From NCBI GenBank assembly GCA_002715425.1, contig PAYW01000023.1:1-22110 (forward strand): a stretch of DNA of 22,110 bases. The letters run 5' to 3'. Position 1 is the first letter of the stretch, and each line of letters opens with the position of its first letter. The notes under the pieces are model-generated. The model made no database searches. It worked only from the letters and a program-made list of their open reading frames with translations, and was not told the origin of the DNA. A program made the translations under genes and the position numbers. Origin of the DNA: Actinomycetota bacterium (GTDB lineage: Bacteria > Actinomycetota > Acidimicrobiia > Acidimicrobiales > UBA8592). Shown piece after piece: positions 1 to 7,395 of the stretch.

Positions 1-2
1 GG

Positions 3-185
3 GTGCTTTCCTTCGGGGGGACAGTTCCTTTCGGGAATTTGATTGCAGGTCCGCTGATAGAGGTAACATCGCTATCAGCGATTCTTTACTCAAGTGCGGC
101 CATCGCCATTCTTCTTGGTGGACTGTTCAGACTCAAGTCCGGCCCCATAATCGGAGAAGAGATCCTCGCTAACGACAAGAGCTAG
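3..185 (+). CDS. C-terminal end of a probable MFS transporter (partial)
   Basis: The window opens inside this gene, and only about 60 C-terminal residues are visible. They hold a glycine-rich hydrophobic stretch (SFGGTVPFGNLIAGPLIE) and then a second hydrophobic helix (about residues 22-43) that ends in a charged tail. The pattern of small residues followed by a final helix resembles the last two transmembrane segments of major facilitator exporters of the EntS/MFS_3 kind. Its stop TAG (183-185) overlaps the stop of the convergent gene on the other strand; both stops share the palindrome CTAG at 182-185. The true start lies upstream of the window. The substrate cannot be told from this fragment, and another polytopic membrane protein is possible. 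Confidence 0.55.
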   Translation: MLSFGGTVPFGNLIAGPLIEVTSLSAILYSSAAIAILLGGLFRLKSGPIIGEEILANDKS

Positions 186-535
186 GTACTATCTGCCTCA
201 TTCATATAATCCCGGTAATAGGTGATGCATCCATCTTCGACGCGGTAGACGCCAACACCCTCTCGGTATCCGTCGTCGGAGGTAAACGACCACTGTGCCC
301 AAGCTGTATGATCATCTCCTGCAAGTTCTTCGAGACGAAATTTGCCATTGATCGAAGCCACAACCGTATTCATCTTCTCGAGAAATTGAGAGATTTCAGA
401 CCTTCCGTTAAATGTTCCAAAAATCGGGTCATCAAAGACCGCATCTTCGGAAAACATGTGGGCCGTGAGGGTGTAATCCCCCGAATCCTGATTCGACCAG
501 AATTGTTTTATCACGTCGTATGCTTCACCACCCAT
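182..535 (-). CDS. SnoaL-like / NTF2-fold protein
   Basis: A 117-residue protein that looks like a stand-alone NTF2-like (SnoaL) domain: an N-terminal helix, the pattern 'HMFSEDAVFDDP' (about residues 26-37), a following 'GRSEISQFLEKM' helix, and C-terminal strands with paired aromatics (WAQWSF, GVGVYRVEDGCITYYRDYMN). This small cone fold serves in ketosteroid isomerases, polyketide cyclases and many unassigned proteins, and the catalytic role here cannot be assigned. The length is normal for the family. A strong Shine-Dalgarno AAGGAGGG (complement of 541-548) lies 5 bases before the ATG, so the start is secure. The gene follows the acyl-CoA ligase on the same strand with a 50-base gap and may be cotranscribed with it. 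Its end overlaps the MFS gene by 4 bases. Confidence 0.8.
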   Translation of the reverse strand: MGGEAYDVIKQFWSNQDSGDYTLTAHMFSEDAVFDDPIFGTFNGRSEISQFLEKMNTVVASINGKFRLEELAGDDHTAWAQWSFTSDDGYREGVGVYRVEDGCITYYRDYMNEADST

Positions 536-585
536 AGAAACCCTCCTTCGATATTTTTGATGGCACGTGGCTTCAAACCTTCTTT

Positions 586-2112
586 CTAATTAACTTGCTT
601 GTCTTGGCCCTCCCAATATGGAGCACGGAGCTTGTACTTTTGCAGCTTGCCGGTCGCCGTTCGTGCTAGTTCATCACGGAATTCAATCGACGTTGGGCAT
701 TTGTAATGGGCTAATTTTTCTCGGCAGTAATCAATAAGCTCTTGTTCAGTTATTTCACTGTCAACGACGACCAGAGCTTTCACGGTTTCGCCCCATTTGT
801 CATCGGGAACGCCGATAACAGCAACCTCGGTTACAACCTCATGCGAGAAGAGAACATCTTCAACTTCAATAGAGGAGACATTCTCCCCACCTGAAATAAT
901 GACATCCTTTTTCCTATCAGCGATAGTTACATAGCTCTCATCATCGATATATCCACCATCACCTGTATGGAACCAGCCCGAACGAATAGCGTCATCTGTC
1001 GCTTCAGGTTGATCCCAGTAGCCCTTTAAAACATGATTCGATCGGGCGAGAATCTCACCATCATCTGTGACTTTTATCTTCACGCCCAAAGCTGGCGCTC
1101 CAGCACGACCCAATAACTGTGCCCGTTCTCCGCTGGGGAGCTGGTCCCATTCTGTTCTCCCTCGCGACATCGTTAAAAGCGGAGCCGTCTCAGTTAGGCC
1201 ATAGATTTGAATAAACTCCCAACCCAATACTGTCTCGACCTGCTCAATAATTGAGGTTGGCGGAGGAGCACCAGCAACTACGATCCTTGTCCGGCCAGCC
1301 CCTGGGATTTCACCTTCCCATGTTGCAGCAGCGTCAAGTATTGCAGCTACAACAGCGGGAGCGCCACACATCAGTGTCACGCCATGCTTCTTAACTCGCT
1401 GGAGGATTTCTTCGCCGTCGACTTTCCGCAAAACAACTTGCGGAACTCCCATAGCAGTTAGGGCAAACGGCATCCCCCACCCATTGCAATGAAACATCGG
1501 CAATGTATGCAGATACACATCACGATCATTTACTCCTGCCTGCCACCCAAAGATCGCAGCGTTTGTCCATAGCATCCTATGGGTCATCTCAACACCTTTA
1601 GGCCTCGCCGTCGTTCCACTGGTGTAGTTAATCGTTGCGGTAGCGTTCTCATCCTCCTCCCACTCTTCAGGCTCTCCAGACACAAAGATCTCACGATCAG
1701 TATCGGCACCCAAAACAAGAAACTTCTTCACAGATATGTCCGTCAAAGTTTCTGCTAACTCTGGATCAACAAGTAAAACTTCCGCACCTGAATGGTCAAC
1801 TATATACTGGATTTCTTCAAGGTTCAAACGAAAGTTAATAGGGACACCTACTCTCCCGTAAGCGGCCGTCCCAAACAGAAAAGTAAGCATTCGCGACGCG
1901 TTTTGAGATACAAGAGCAACTCGGCCACCTATCGGAACACCCATTAGTTCAAACCCCTTAGCCATTGCCTTAGCCCGACTAGCGAACTCACCATAAGTAA
2001 GATCTGGAAGAGGTTGCGCCGGCTGATTCGGCTCATCAATGATTCCGATACGAGTGTCGTAGACGAGACGAGCCCGATCTATATGATCTTTGATGGTTAA
2101 TGGAACAAGCAT
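586..2112 (-). CDS. Fatty acyl-CoA ligase (AMP-binding, ANL superfamily)
   Basis: A 508-residue adenylate-forming ligase, expected to activate a carboxylic acid to acyl-AMP and then acyl-CoA in the cytosol. All core motifs are present: P-loop YTSGTTARPKG (163-173), A5 motif YGLTETAP (304-311), TGD (383-385), the hinge region ADRKKDVIISGGEN (398-411) and the catalytic lysine K489 in ARTATGKLQK. The C-terminal LRAPYWEG is typical of the medium/long-chain and aryl acyl-CoA synthetase branch. The length is normal. A Shine-Dalgarno AAAGGAG (complement of 2120-2126) sits 7 bases before the ATG, and a good sigma70-type promoter lies further upstream. The chain length or aromatic nature of the substrate cannot be read from the sequence. 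The SnoaL-like gene downstream may belong to the same transcript. Confidence 0.93.
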   Translation of the reverse strand: MLVPLTIKDHIDRARLVYDTRIGIIDEPNQPAQPLPDLTYGEFASRAKAMAKGFELMGVPIGGRVALVSQNASRMLTFLFGTAAYGRVGVPINFRLNLEEIQYIVDHSGAEVLLVDPELAETLTDISVKKFLVLGADTDREIFVSGEPEEWEEDENATATINYTSGTTARPKGVEMTHRMLWTNAAIFGWQAGVNDRDVYLHTLPMFHCNGWGMPFALTAMGVPQVVLRKVDGEEILQRVKKHGVTLMCGAPAVVAAILDAAATWEGEIPGAGRTRIVVAGAPPPTSIIEQVETVLGWEFIQIYGLTETAPLLTMSRGRTEWDQLPSGERAQLLGRAGAPALGVKIKVTDDGEILARSNHVLKGYWDQPEATDDAIRSGWFHTGDGGYIDDESYVTIADRKKDVIISGGENVSSIEVEDVLFSHEVVTEVAVIGVPDDKWGETVKALVVVDSEITEQELIDYCREKLAHYKCPTSIEFRDELARTATGKLQKYKLRAPYWEGQDKQVN

Positions 2113-2146
2113 TCCGGAGCTCCTTTAGGATTGTCCAGTATTTGAA

Positions 2147-2175
2147 ATTTTAGACTGTACATCTCTTTTCGTCAG
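2147..2175 (-). promoter_or_regulatory. Sigma70-type promoter of the acyl-CoA ligase gene
   Basis: On the reverse strand, CTGACG (complement of 2170-2175) is followed after exactly 17 bases by TAAAAT (complement of 2147-2152). The -35 matches 4 of 6 and the -10 matches 5 of 6 consensus bases. It lies about 35 bases upstream of the ATG at 2112, which leaves room for the visible Shine-Dalgarno. Assigned by eye. Confidence 0.5.
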
Positions 2176-2254
2176 ATCGACAGACATAACCTAATGACTT
2201 GTTAAAACATATTGTATGAGATCTGGGGATTACATATCAGACTTGTGGTCGTGC

Positions 2255-2260
2255 TATTTT
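2255..2260 (+). promoter_or_regulatory. Candidate -10 box for a leaderless sulfatase transcript
   Basis: TATTTT ends 6 bases before the ATG at 2267, so transcription would start at or very near the A of the start codon. No Shine-Dalgarno is present in TATTAA, the only sequence between the hexamer and the ATG. The hexamer is simple and AT-rich, so chance is possible; the same geometry at other genes in the window supports it. Confidence 0.4.
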
Positions 2261-2266
2261 TATTAA

Positions 2267-3757
2267 ATGAACGCACCGAATATTCTTCTAATAGTCGCAG
2301 ACCAAGAACGTCAACGAGATTGGATTCCTGAAGATTTCTCTCTACCTGCCAGACAACGTCTCATGGACCAAGGGTTGGAATTTACAAAGTATTACACACA
2401 TACATCCCCTTGCTCGCCAAGCCGCGGAACCCTGTTTACGGGTCAATACCTGCCGGTCCATGGAGTTCTGGAAAACTGCATAATGCCGGCAAATGGGGAA
2501 TTATCCACTGACGCCCAAACGCTCGGAAAGCTTTTCCGTTCAAAAGGCTATTGCACCGGCTACAAGGGCAAATGGCATCTTGCGCCGGTGGCTTTTCCAG
2601 ACATGGACGCATATGGGTTCAGTGACTGGGAAGGTAACGATAAAGCATTTTGGGGACAGGCTGGAAGCGGTGTTGAATTTGATGAGCCGATTGCACGTTC
2701 CGCTGCCAAGTGGATACAGGATAGAAAAGACGAGTCAAACCCGTGGTTCTTATCAGTGGGCCTCGTTAATCCGCACGACATCATGTGGTTCCCTATGGAC
2801 CAGCCCTGGTATCAGGAAGAAAACGCTGAAAAGGTCAAAGCATTAAAAGAGCGATATGCGACATATGACTGGGGGCGAGAGGACCCTCTTCCCGCTTTCA
2901 ACCTGCCATACGAGGAATGGATGACGGAGCTTCCGGAGAATTTCGACGATGACTTACATACGAAGCCTGATGTTCATAGAAGGTTCATGCATGAAATGTC
3001 TAGGTCAAATGGGTATTTGGATCCGGCTGACAGGCCGAAATGGCTTCGATTGCTCGATTATTACCTCAAACTTCATCAGATGAGCGATGAGAGCTTGTCA
3101 TTGATCCTCAATGCGTTGGATGAAACCGGGGCATGGGACAATACTGTGGTTATTTTCACTGCTGACCACGGTGACCAGTGTGGATCGCATGGCCTGCGTT
3201 CAAAAGGCCCATGGAATTATGAGGAGACTATGAAAATACCGTTGTATGTCGTTGCGCCAGGTATTACCTCACCAGGAACTGTTACTGATGCGATGATGAG
3301 TCCTGTCGATCTCGCAGCTACTATCTGTGAGCTTGGTGGGATCAATCCGGATGAAGCTGATTTGCCTGGCAGGTCAATGCTTCCATTTTGGGAGAACCCA
3401 TCGCTTAATGGAAGGGACTATGTTCTATTTGCCCAAGATTGGGCATGGTATGACGGCCTGTTGAATACGAGGTATGCAAGTAGAGGCATTTTTGACGGCC
3501 GCTATAAATACTGTCGGTATTTCGGTATCGGAGGATCAAGTACTACGCGAGGTACTCCTATAGAAGGGCCGAAAATCTTCACAGAGGATGCCCACTTTGA
3601 CGATCAGGAACATGAGTTCTATGACCTTCATGAGGACCCTCATGAGTTGGTTAACCTTGCTATGGACCGGAACCGACGAGCAGAAATACGAGAATGGTAT
3701 GAGCGTCTCCGTAAAGCTGAAATAGAAGAATTCGTTTCGCTTCAGGCCAAAACGTGA
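2267..3757 (+). CDS. Type I sulfatase, probably cytosolic
   Basis: A 496-residue alkaline-phosphatase-superfamily sulfatase that should hydrolyse a sulfate ester to an alcohol and sulfate. The formylglycine site is C49 in CSPSRGTLFTGQ, matching the CxPSR rule, so activation by a formylglycine-generating enzyme is expected. Metal-site residues are visible: D12-Q13 near the N-terminus (DQ rather than DD) and D300-H301 in FTADHGD. K100/K102/H104 in YKGKWH, H170 in NPHD and K313 in RSKGPW are further conserved active-site positions. There is no signal peptide: the N-terminus runs directly into the first beta-strand (PNILLIVADQ), as in choline-sulfatase-like cytosolic enzymes, so the substrate must be imported. 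It overlaps the kinase gene by 4 bases (GTGA). A close paralogue lies at 9847-11337. The substrate is not known. Confidence 0.92.
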   Translation: MNAPNILLIVADQERQRDWIPEDFSLPARQRLMDQGLEFTKYYTHTSPCSPSRGTLFTGQYLPVHGVLENCIMPANGELSTDAQTLGKLFRSKGYCTGYKGKWHLAPVAFPDMDAYGFSDWEGNDKAFWGQAGSGVEFDEPIARSAAKWIQDRKDESNPWFLSVGLVNPHDIMWFPMDQPWYQEENAEKVKALKERYATYDWGREDPLPAFNLPYEEWMTELPENFDDDLHTKPDVHRRFMHEMSRSNGYLDPADRPKWLRLLDYYLKLHQMSDESLSLILNALDETGAWDNTVVIFTADHGDQCGSHGLRSKGPWNYEETMKIPLYVVAPGITSPGTVTDAMMSPVDLAATICELGGINPDEADLPGRSMLPFWENPSLNGRDYVLFAQDWAWYDGLLNTRYASRGIFDGRYKYCRYFGIGGSSTTRGTPIEGPKIFTEDAHFDDQEHEFYDLHEDPHELVNLAMDRNRRAEIREWYERLRKAEIEEFVSLQAKT

Positions 3758-4815
3758 TCAACCCTCCTCCCTTCCCAACATCTGTTGGTGAACTGACCGG
3801 ACCTTTCCTAAGCGGCGCACTTGGAGCAGAAGTTTCAGAGTTTCACGCTGATCGTATTGGGGAAGATCGGGGAATGCTCGGGGAAATTTTTAAACTGGAT
3901 ATCTCTTTTGAGGATGACTCGATGGAACCGCTGACGCTTGTCGCAAAATTCGCCGCTCTTCGAGAAGAAACTTTAGCTCTCGCAAAACGCGGAGACACTC
4001 ACGAACGAGAGCTCCGAAGCTACGATGAGATGCTCTCATCCGCACCTGTTAACGTGCCTGAGCTTATCGCAGCATGGTACGACGATGAGACAGCGGAGTT
4101 CCTTTTGTTGCAGGAATTGATCTCGGCGGATACCTCCGTAGATCAAATAGCTGGCCTCTCAGAACAGCAGGCTCGACTTGTAATCTCAGAAATGGCGAAA
4201 TTGCATGCGTACTGGTGGAATGATCCCAGATTGGAAGGAATGAGCTGGCTGCCGCGACTAGATGACCAAAGAAGACGAACCAACTTGACGACAATTACAC
4301 GAAACGGATGGGGAAAGTTAGCCGAAATGCTCGAAGGGGAAATTTCACTTTCGAACATTCCTAAAAATGGTGAGGAGCTAGCTGAAAAAATAGATGCAAT
4401 GCTGAGCCGGACTGCAGCGTTCCCATCTACATTTATTCATAGTGATTTGAGGGCAGATAATCTGCTGTTCTCACCGGATGGCCATTCTGTTGCACTTATT
4501 GACTGGCAGGGTTGCTGCATTGCTCCACCAGTGTTTGATTTTGCATATTTTCTCATCCAGTCCGTGACGATCGAAGACCGGCAGCGTTTAGAAGATGATC
4601 TCCTTCGGTTCTATGCTGAGGAACTGGAACGAGGTGGGCTGAAAATCAGTCTCTCAAACTTGAGGGAGGTCTATGAGTCTTCGCTCATTTATAGTTTCGC
4701 AATTGCATGTTCTATACCACTAATCAATGACCCTACCATCCCACGTGTTCGGGAGCTTGGTATCGCGATGGGAACACGGTCGATTCAGGTACTCAAAGAT
4801 CACAGTCAGATTTAA
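3754..4815 (+). CDS. APH/ecdysteroid-kinase-like phosphotransferase
   Basis: A 353-residue member of the aminoglycoside phosphotransferase/choline-kinase-like fold. The ATP-site lysine is probably K65 (LVAKF), the catalytic loop is HSDLRADN (H229, D231, N236) and the metal-binding aspartate is D250 in LIDWQ. The family phosphorylates hydroxyl groups of small molecules using ATP. It starts with GTG inside the sulfatase stop (GTGA), so translation is coupled and the two proteins should be made together. I infer that it phosphorylates a hydroxyl freed by the sulfatase, or a related substrate; nothing in the sequence shows which. The context gives no reason to call it an antibiotic-resistance enzyme. 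The length fits the ecdysteroid-kinase-like/DUF1679 branch. A second, distant homologue is encoded at 18451-19551. Confidence 0.85.
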   Translation: MINPPPFPTSVGELTGPFLSGALGAEVSEFHADRIGEDRGMLGEIFKLDISFEDDSMEPLTLVAKFAALREETLALAKRGDTHERELRSYDEMLSSAPVNVPELIAAWYDDETAEFLLLQELISADTSVDQIAGLSEQQARLVISEMAKLHAYWWNDPRLEGMSWLPRLDDQRRRTNLTTITRNGWGKLAEMLEGEISLSNIPKNGEELAEKIDAMLSRTAAFPSTFIHSDLRADNLLFSPDGHSVALIDWQGCCIAPPVFDFAYFLIQSVTIEDRQRLEDDLLRFYAEELERGGLKISLSNLREVYESSLIYSFAIACSIPLINDPTIPRVRELGIAMGTRSIQVLKDHSQI

Positions 4816-4927
4816 TACTTGTACTTGGGCTTCCTTCAACTGGAGTCGGGAAATTCAAATGAGCTAAACCTTCAATCATGGATTGTCGAATCTAGTTTCT
4901 GGTTTAATCGGTTAAGTCTTCGCAAGG

Positions 4928-5539
4928 TTACTGAGATACTGTCTGAGAACTGATTGCTTCGATGAATTTTACGATGCTTTCTCCGCTACCAGGAATTTCA
5001 GCTTGTCGGAAGTGTCTTTCAAAGAACCATCCCATAATAAGACATCGAATGACTTCTTTGAGTTCAGGCTCAGATAGCACTGAGAATTCCCCTGTCCTGG
5101 TTCCGAGTGAAGCTAAAGATTGAAAAGTTTCATCTTGGAAGCTAGCTCTTCGTTGCATCAATTTCTCAAACTCTGGATGAAACCGAGCTTCAAGGGGAAG
5201 GGATGCTAGAAAAGCTGAATGGCCGGGAAAGTCATCAGCGATCTTACGGCTTGATGTTATGAGGTGGTCGAAAGCTTCAACGAGCGTGTCTCTCTCACTC
5301 GCCGAAGACACACTTCCCCAGATCGCATCAGCTGTCTCTTCAAAGACCGCCATATACAAGGTTTCTTTATTTTCATAGTGGTTATAAATGGCGCTGGGAG
5401 CGAGATCTGCTGATTCCGCTATTTTTAAGATGGACGCACCATCGTAGCCTTTGACAGAAAATACGCTTCTTGCAGCATCAAGGATTCGTTGACGTGTTTC
5501 TGCGCTATCTACTCCAGCAGGCCTACCACGCTTCCCCAT
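4928..5539 (-). CDS. TetR-family transcriptional regulator
   Basis: A 203-residue TetR/AcrR-type repressor. The N-terminal DNA-binding domain is clear: TRQRILDAARSVFSVKGYDGASILKIAESADLAPSAIYNHYENKETLY (residues 15-62), with the helix-turn-helix at about 36-55. The C-terminal 140 residues are the all-helical ligand and dimer domain, which is variable and gives no ligand clue. A Shine-Dalgarno AGGA lies 6 bases before the ATG. It follows the permease on the same strand after about 31 bases, so it is probably the last gene of the transporter operon and a good candidate to control it. A candidate operator is the inverted repeat at 9723-9739. A three-base-loop hairpin in the 112-base convergent gap downstream is too weak to call a terminator. 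Confidence 0.93.
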   Translation of the reverse strand: MGKRGRPAGVDSAETRQRILDAARSVFSVKGYDGASILKIAESADLAPSAIYNHYENKETLYMAVFEETADAIWGSVSSASERDTLVEAFDHLITSSRKIADDFPGHSAFLASLPLEARFHPEFEKLMQRRASFQDETFQSLASLGTRTGEFSVLSEPELKEVIRCLIMGWFFERHFRQAEIPGSGESIVKFIEAISSQTVSQ

Positions 5540-5570
5540 TTATTTTCCTAACTGAACGAATGGGCTGAGT

Positions 5571-6536
5571 TTATAGAGAAACAACTTTTCCTCGAGCTTC
5601 TGTATCTTGCCACCGTAAGAACCGTCGTTCCATCATCCCAATGATTGCATTAAATACAAGGGCAAGGCCGGCGAGTATTGTGATTAACCCGATTGCTTTG
5701 CCCATACCGAAGTTATTTGTTTCGTAGAGCAGACGCTGCCCTAAACCGCGTTTAGAGACGATGAACTCTCCAAGTACGACGGCAAGTATCGAATAGATGG
5801 AAGAAAGACGAAGAGCTCCAAATAATGGGCCAAGAATACCTGGAATGACGACAAATCTGAATTTTTGGAATTGAGTTGCACCCATGGAAGTCGCAACAAC
5901 ATCAAGATCTGGGTCTACACCGCTCACTGCAGCCTGAACAGGTATTTGCACAATAAAGAAAACAATTATTGTTGCTAGCGCAACTTTCGATGCAATATCA
6001 ACCCCGTACCAGAGAATCAAGATCGGGGCGAGTGCGATCTTTGGAACAGCATTCGCAAAGATAAGAAAGGGAGACATCACTTTCGCTGCTTTTCTGAAGC
6101 TCCCTAGGAGAAGCCCGACAATAAATCCCGAACCGGATCCAATGACGAAGCCAAGGAGCGCTTCCTGTAATGTCACCCAGAAATCGCCCCAGAACAGTGA
6201 ATCATTCCAAACGTCTTGGAAGAAATCCAACGCTTCGCTGGGTACCCCTTGGAATAGGGGCATAATTTCCGGAAAAAGTTCATAGTCCCAACCGAGGAAA
6301 GAGAATGGGCTCCCTCCTTTGAAAATCCAGCGTGATTCCCACGCCCAAATAATGAGGACGAGGAGAGCTATTCGGATAAATTGGATTGGGAGGTCGATGG
6401 CTGTAAGAATTCGCTTCCATCTTGGCACTTCGACGATAGTTGACATGTCGAAACGTTCTGATTGAACAGTTGACGTTTGAGAATTGTCTGTTTCCTCATT
6501 ATTTGGTTCAGGTGAGGTTATATCAGATGATTTCAT
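5571..6536 (-). CDS. NitT/TauT-type ABC transporter permease
   Basis: An inner-membrane permease of the SsuC/TauC family (BPD_transp_1). I start it at the ATG at 6536, giving 321 residues, because that codon has GGA about 9 bases upstream and overlaps the ATPase end by only 14 bases; longer in-frame starts (to 6599) would overlap by 77 bases and add no domain. About six membrane helices are visible, near residues 50-68, 123-145, 155-177, 182-203, 243-260 and 279-302. The ATPase-coupling (EAA) loop is at 214-232 (VVATSMGATQFQKFRFVVIPG). The N-terminal 35 residues are polar, Glu/Ser/Thr-rich and longer than in E. coli SsuC. It should pair with the ATPase at 6523-7296. Nitrate, sulfonate, pyrimidine or other organic anions are possible substrates for the family. 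Confidence 0.9.
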   Translation of the reverse strand: MKSSDITSPEPNNEETDNSQTSTVQSERFDMSTIVEVPRWKRILTAIDLPIQFIRIALLVLIIWAWESRWIFKGGSPFSFLGWDYELFPEIMPLFQGVPSEALDFFQDVWNDSLFWGDFWVTLQEALLGFVIGSGSGFIVGLLLGSFRKAAKVMSPFLIFANAVPKIALAPILILWYGVDIASKVALATIIVFFIVQIPVQAAVSGVDPDLDVVATSMGATQFQKFRFVVIPGILGPLFGALRLSSIYSILAVVLGEFIVSKRGLGQRLLYETNNFGMGKAIGLITILAGLALVFNAIIGMMERRFLRWQDTEARGKVVSL

Positions 6537-7296
6537 CACGAAGTTCCTTCCATATCCTGTGTTCCGCTTCTTTAAATTTGTCATCGAATCGGAGTTCATC
6601 TATCACTCTTGGCCGTGGTAGATCAATGATCGTATCGCTTTTGATTTGACCAGGTCGAGCAGTCATGACAATAACCCGATCTGCGAGCAAGACGGCTTCT
6701 TCTAGGTCGTGGGTTACGAAGATGACTGAACTTTCCCCTGATCTTTCCCAGAGGTTTATAAATTCTCCTTGAACGGTGAGTCGAGTTTGAGCATCAAGGG
6801 CTCCAAATGGCTCATCCATTAGCCACAAATCTGGGTCAATGGCTAGGGTTCTTGCAATTGCGACTCGTTGGCGCATTCCTTGTGAGAGTTGAGATGGGTA
6901 GGAGTCTTCAAATCCGTCGAGATGCAATAGGGAGATAAGTTCATGGGCTCGTTCTCGCCGCGTAGCTTTGTCTACTCCGTGAATTTGTAATCCCATTTCG
7001 ATATTGCGAAGCGCTGTTCTCCATGGGCTTAATGCCGAACGAGCCAGCATATAGCCAACATCGCGGCTTGGTCCATTGACTTCCGTACCGTTCCGCTTAA
7101 CTGATCCGGCTGTAGGCGGAATCAAACCTGCCAACATGTTAAGTACGGTTGTTTTCCCACAGCCACTGGGACCAACGATAGCTACGAATTGGCCTTTGGG
7201 AATTGCAATATTGATGGTGTCTACGGCGAGGACTGGGTTGTTACCTTCACCACCGAACACTAATGAAACGTTTTCTATGTCGACAGCATTGGCCAT
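6523..7296 (-). CDS. NitT/TauT-type ABC transporter ATPase
   Basis: A 257-residue nucleotide-binding subunit of the SsuB/TauB family that powers import from the cytosolic face. Walker A GPSGCGKTT (42-50), Walker B LWLMDEP (157-163), D-loop GALD (165-168) and H-loop H196 are intact. Two positions differ from the textbook pattern. The Q-loop region reads VGYMLARSALSPW, where aligning the PW pair to SsuB puts Ala85 in place of the usual Gln. The signature reads LSQGM instead of LSGGM. Both may be subfamily traits. A weak AGGA lies 12 bases before the ATG. The gene begins about 40 bases past a strong hairpin that follows the binding-protein gene, so it is probably translated from the same message at a lower level. 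Confidence 0.93.
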   Translation of the reverse strand: MANAVDIENVSLVFGGEGNNPVLAVDTINIAIPKGQFVAIVGPSGCGKTTVLNMLAGLIPPTAGSVKRNGTEVNGPSRDVGYMLARSALSPWRTALRNIEMGLQIHGVDKATRRERAHELISLLHLDGFEDSYPSQLSQGMRQRVAIARTLAIDPDLWLMDEPFGALDAQTRLTVQGEFINLWERSGESSVIFVTHDLEEAVLLADRVIVMTARPGQIKSDTIIDLPRPRVIDELRFDDKFKEAEHRIWKELRDEII

Positions 7297-7337
7297 AATT
7301 TTTGATTCCTGTCTTTAATATCTTGTCTAAAAGGTTT

Positions 7338-7369
7338 TTCGGGGCCGGTGCCTGAGCACCGGCCCCGAA
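7338..7369 (-). repeat. Perfect 14-bp hairpin between binding-protein and ATPase genes
   Basis: TTCGGGGCCGGTGC (7338-7351) and its exact complement GCACCGGCCCCGAA (7356-7369) enclose a 4-base loop (CTGA on the + strand, 7352-7355). The stem is very GC-rich and far more stable than anything else in the window. In the operon direction (reverse strand) it is followed by AAACC, not a U-run, so it is not a classical intrinsic terminator for this operon. Its place, 27 bases past the binding-protein stop and about 40 bases before the ATPase start, suits an mRNA-protecting or partial-termination element that keeps binding protein more abundant than the membrane parts. That role is inference. Confidence 0.8.
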
Positions 7370-7395
7370 TCAGTTTCTATGAACCGACTTCGTTT

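Noticed and set aside
308..589. 93-codon + strand frame across the SnoaL-like gene
   Set aside because: It lies opposite a gene with a strong Shine-Dalgarno and a recognisable fold, and has no coding features.
2267..3757. Naming the sulfatases choline sulfatase (betC) or an arylsulfatase
   Set aside because: Cytosolic location and the DQ metal pair recall choline sulfatase, but I see no specific choline-binding signature and no choline catabolic genes.
3754..4815. Antibiotic (aminoglycoside) resistance role for the APH-like kinases
   Set aside because: The fold is shared by many metabolic kinases; coupling to a sulfatase and the absence of any resistance or mobile-element context argue against it.
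4873..4885. CAATC-ATG-GATTG hairpin in the convergent gap between kinase and TetR genes
   Set aside because: A 5-bp AT-rich stem without a T-run is too weak to call a terminator.
5552..5557. CTGAAC half-site just upstream of the TetR gene, matching the operator arm at 9723-9728
   Set aside because: Only one 6-base half is present with no matching GTTCAG arm nearby, so it is weak evidence of autoregulation.
7338..7369. Reading the strong hairpin as an intrinsic terminator
   Set aside because: In the operon direction it is followed by AAACC, not a U-run, and the ATPase gene just downstream needs transcription to pass through.
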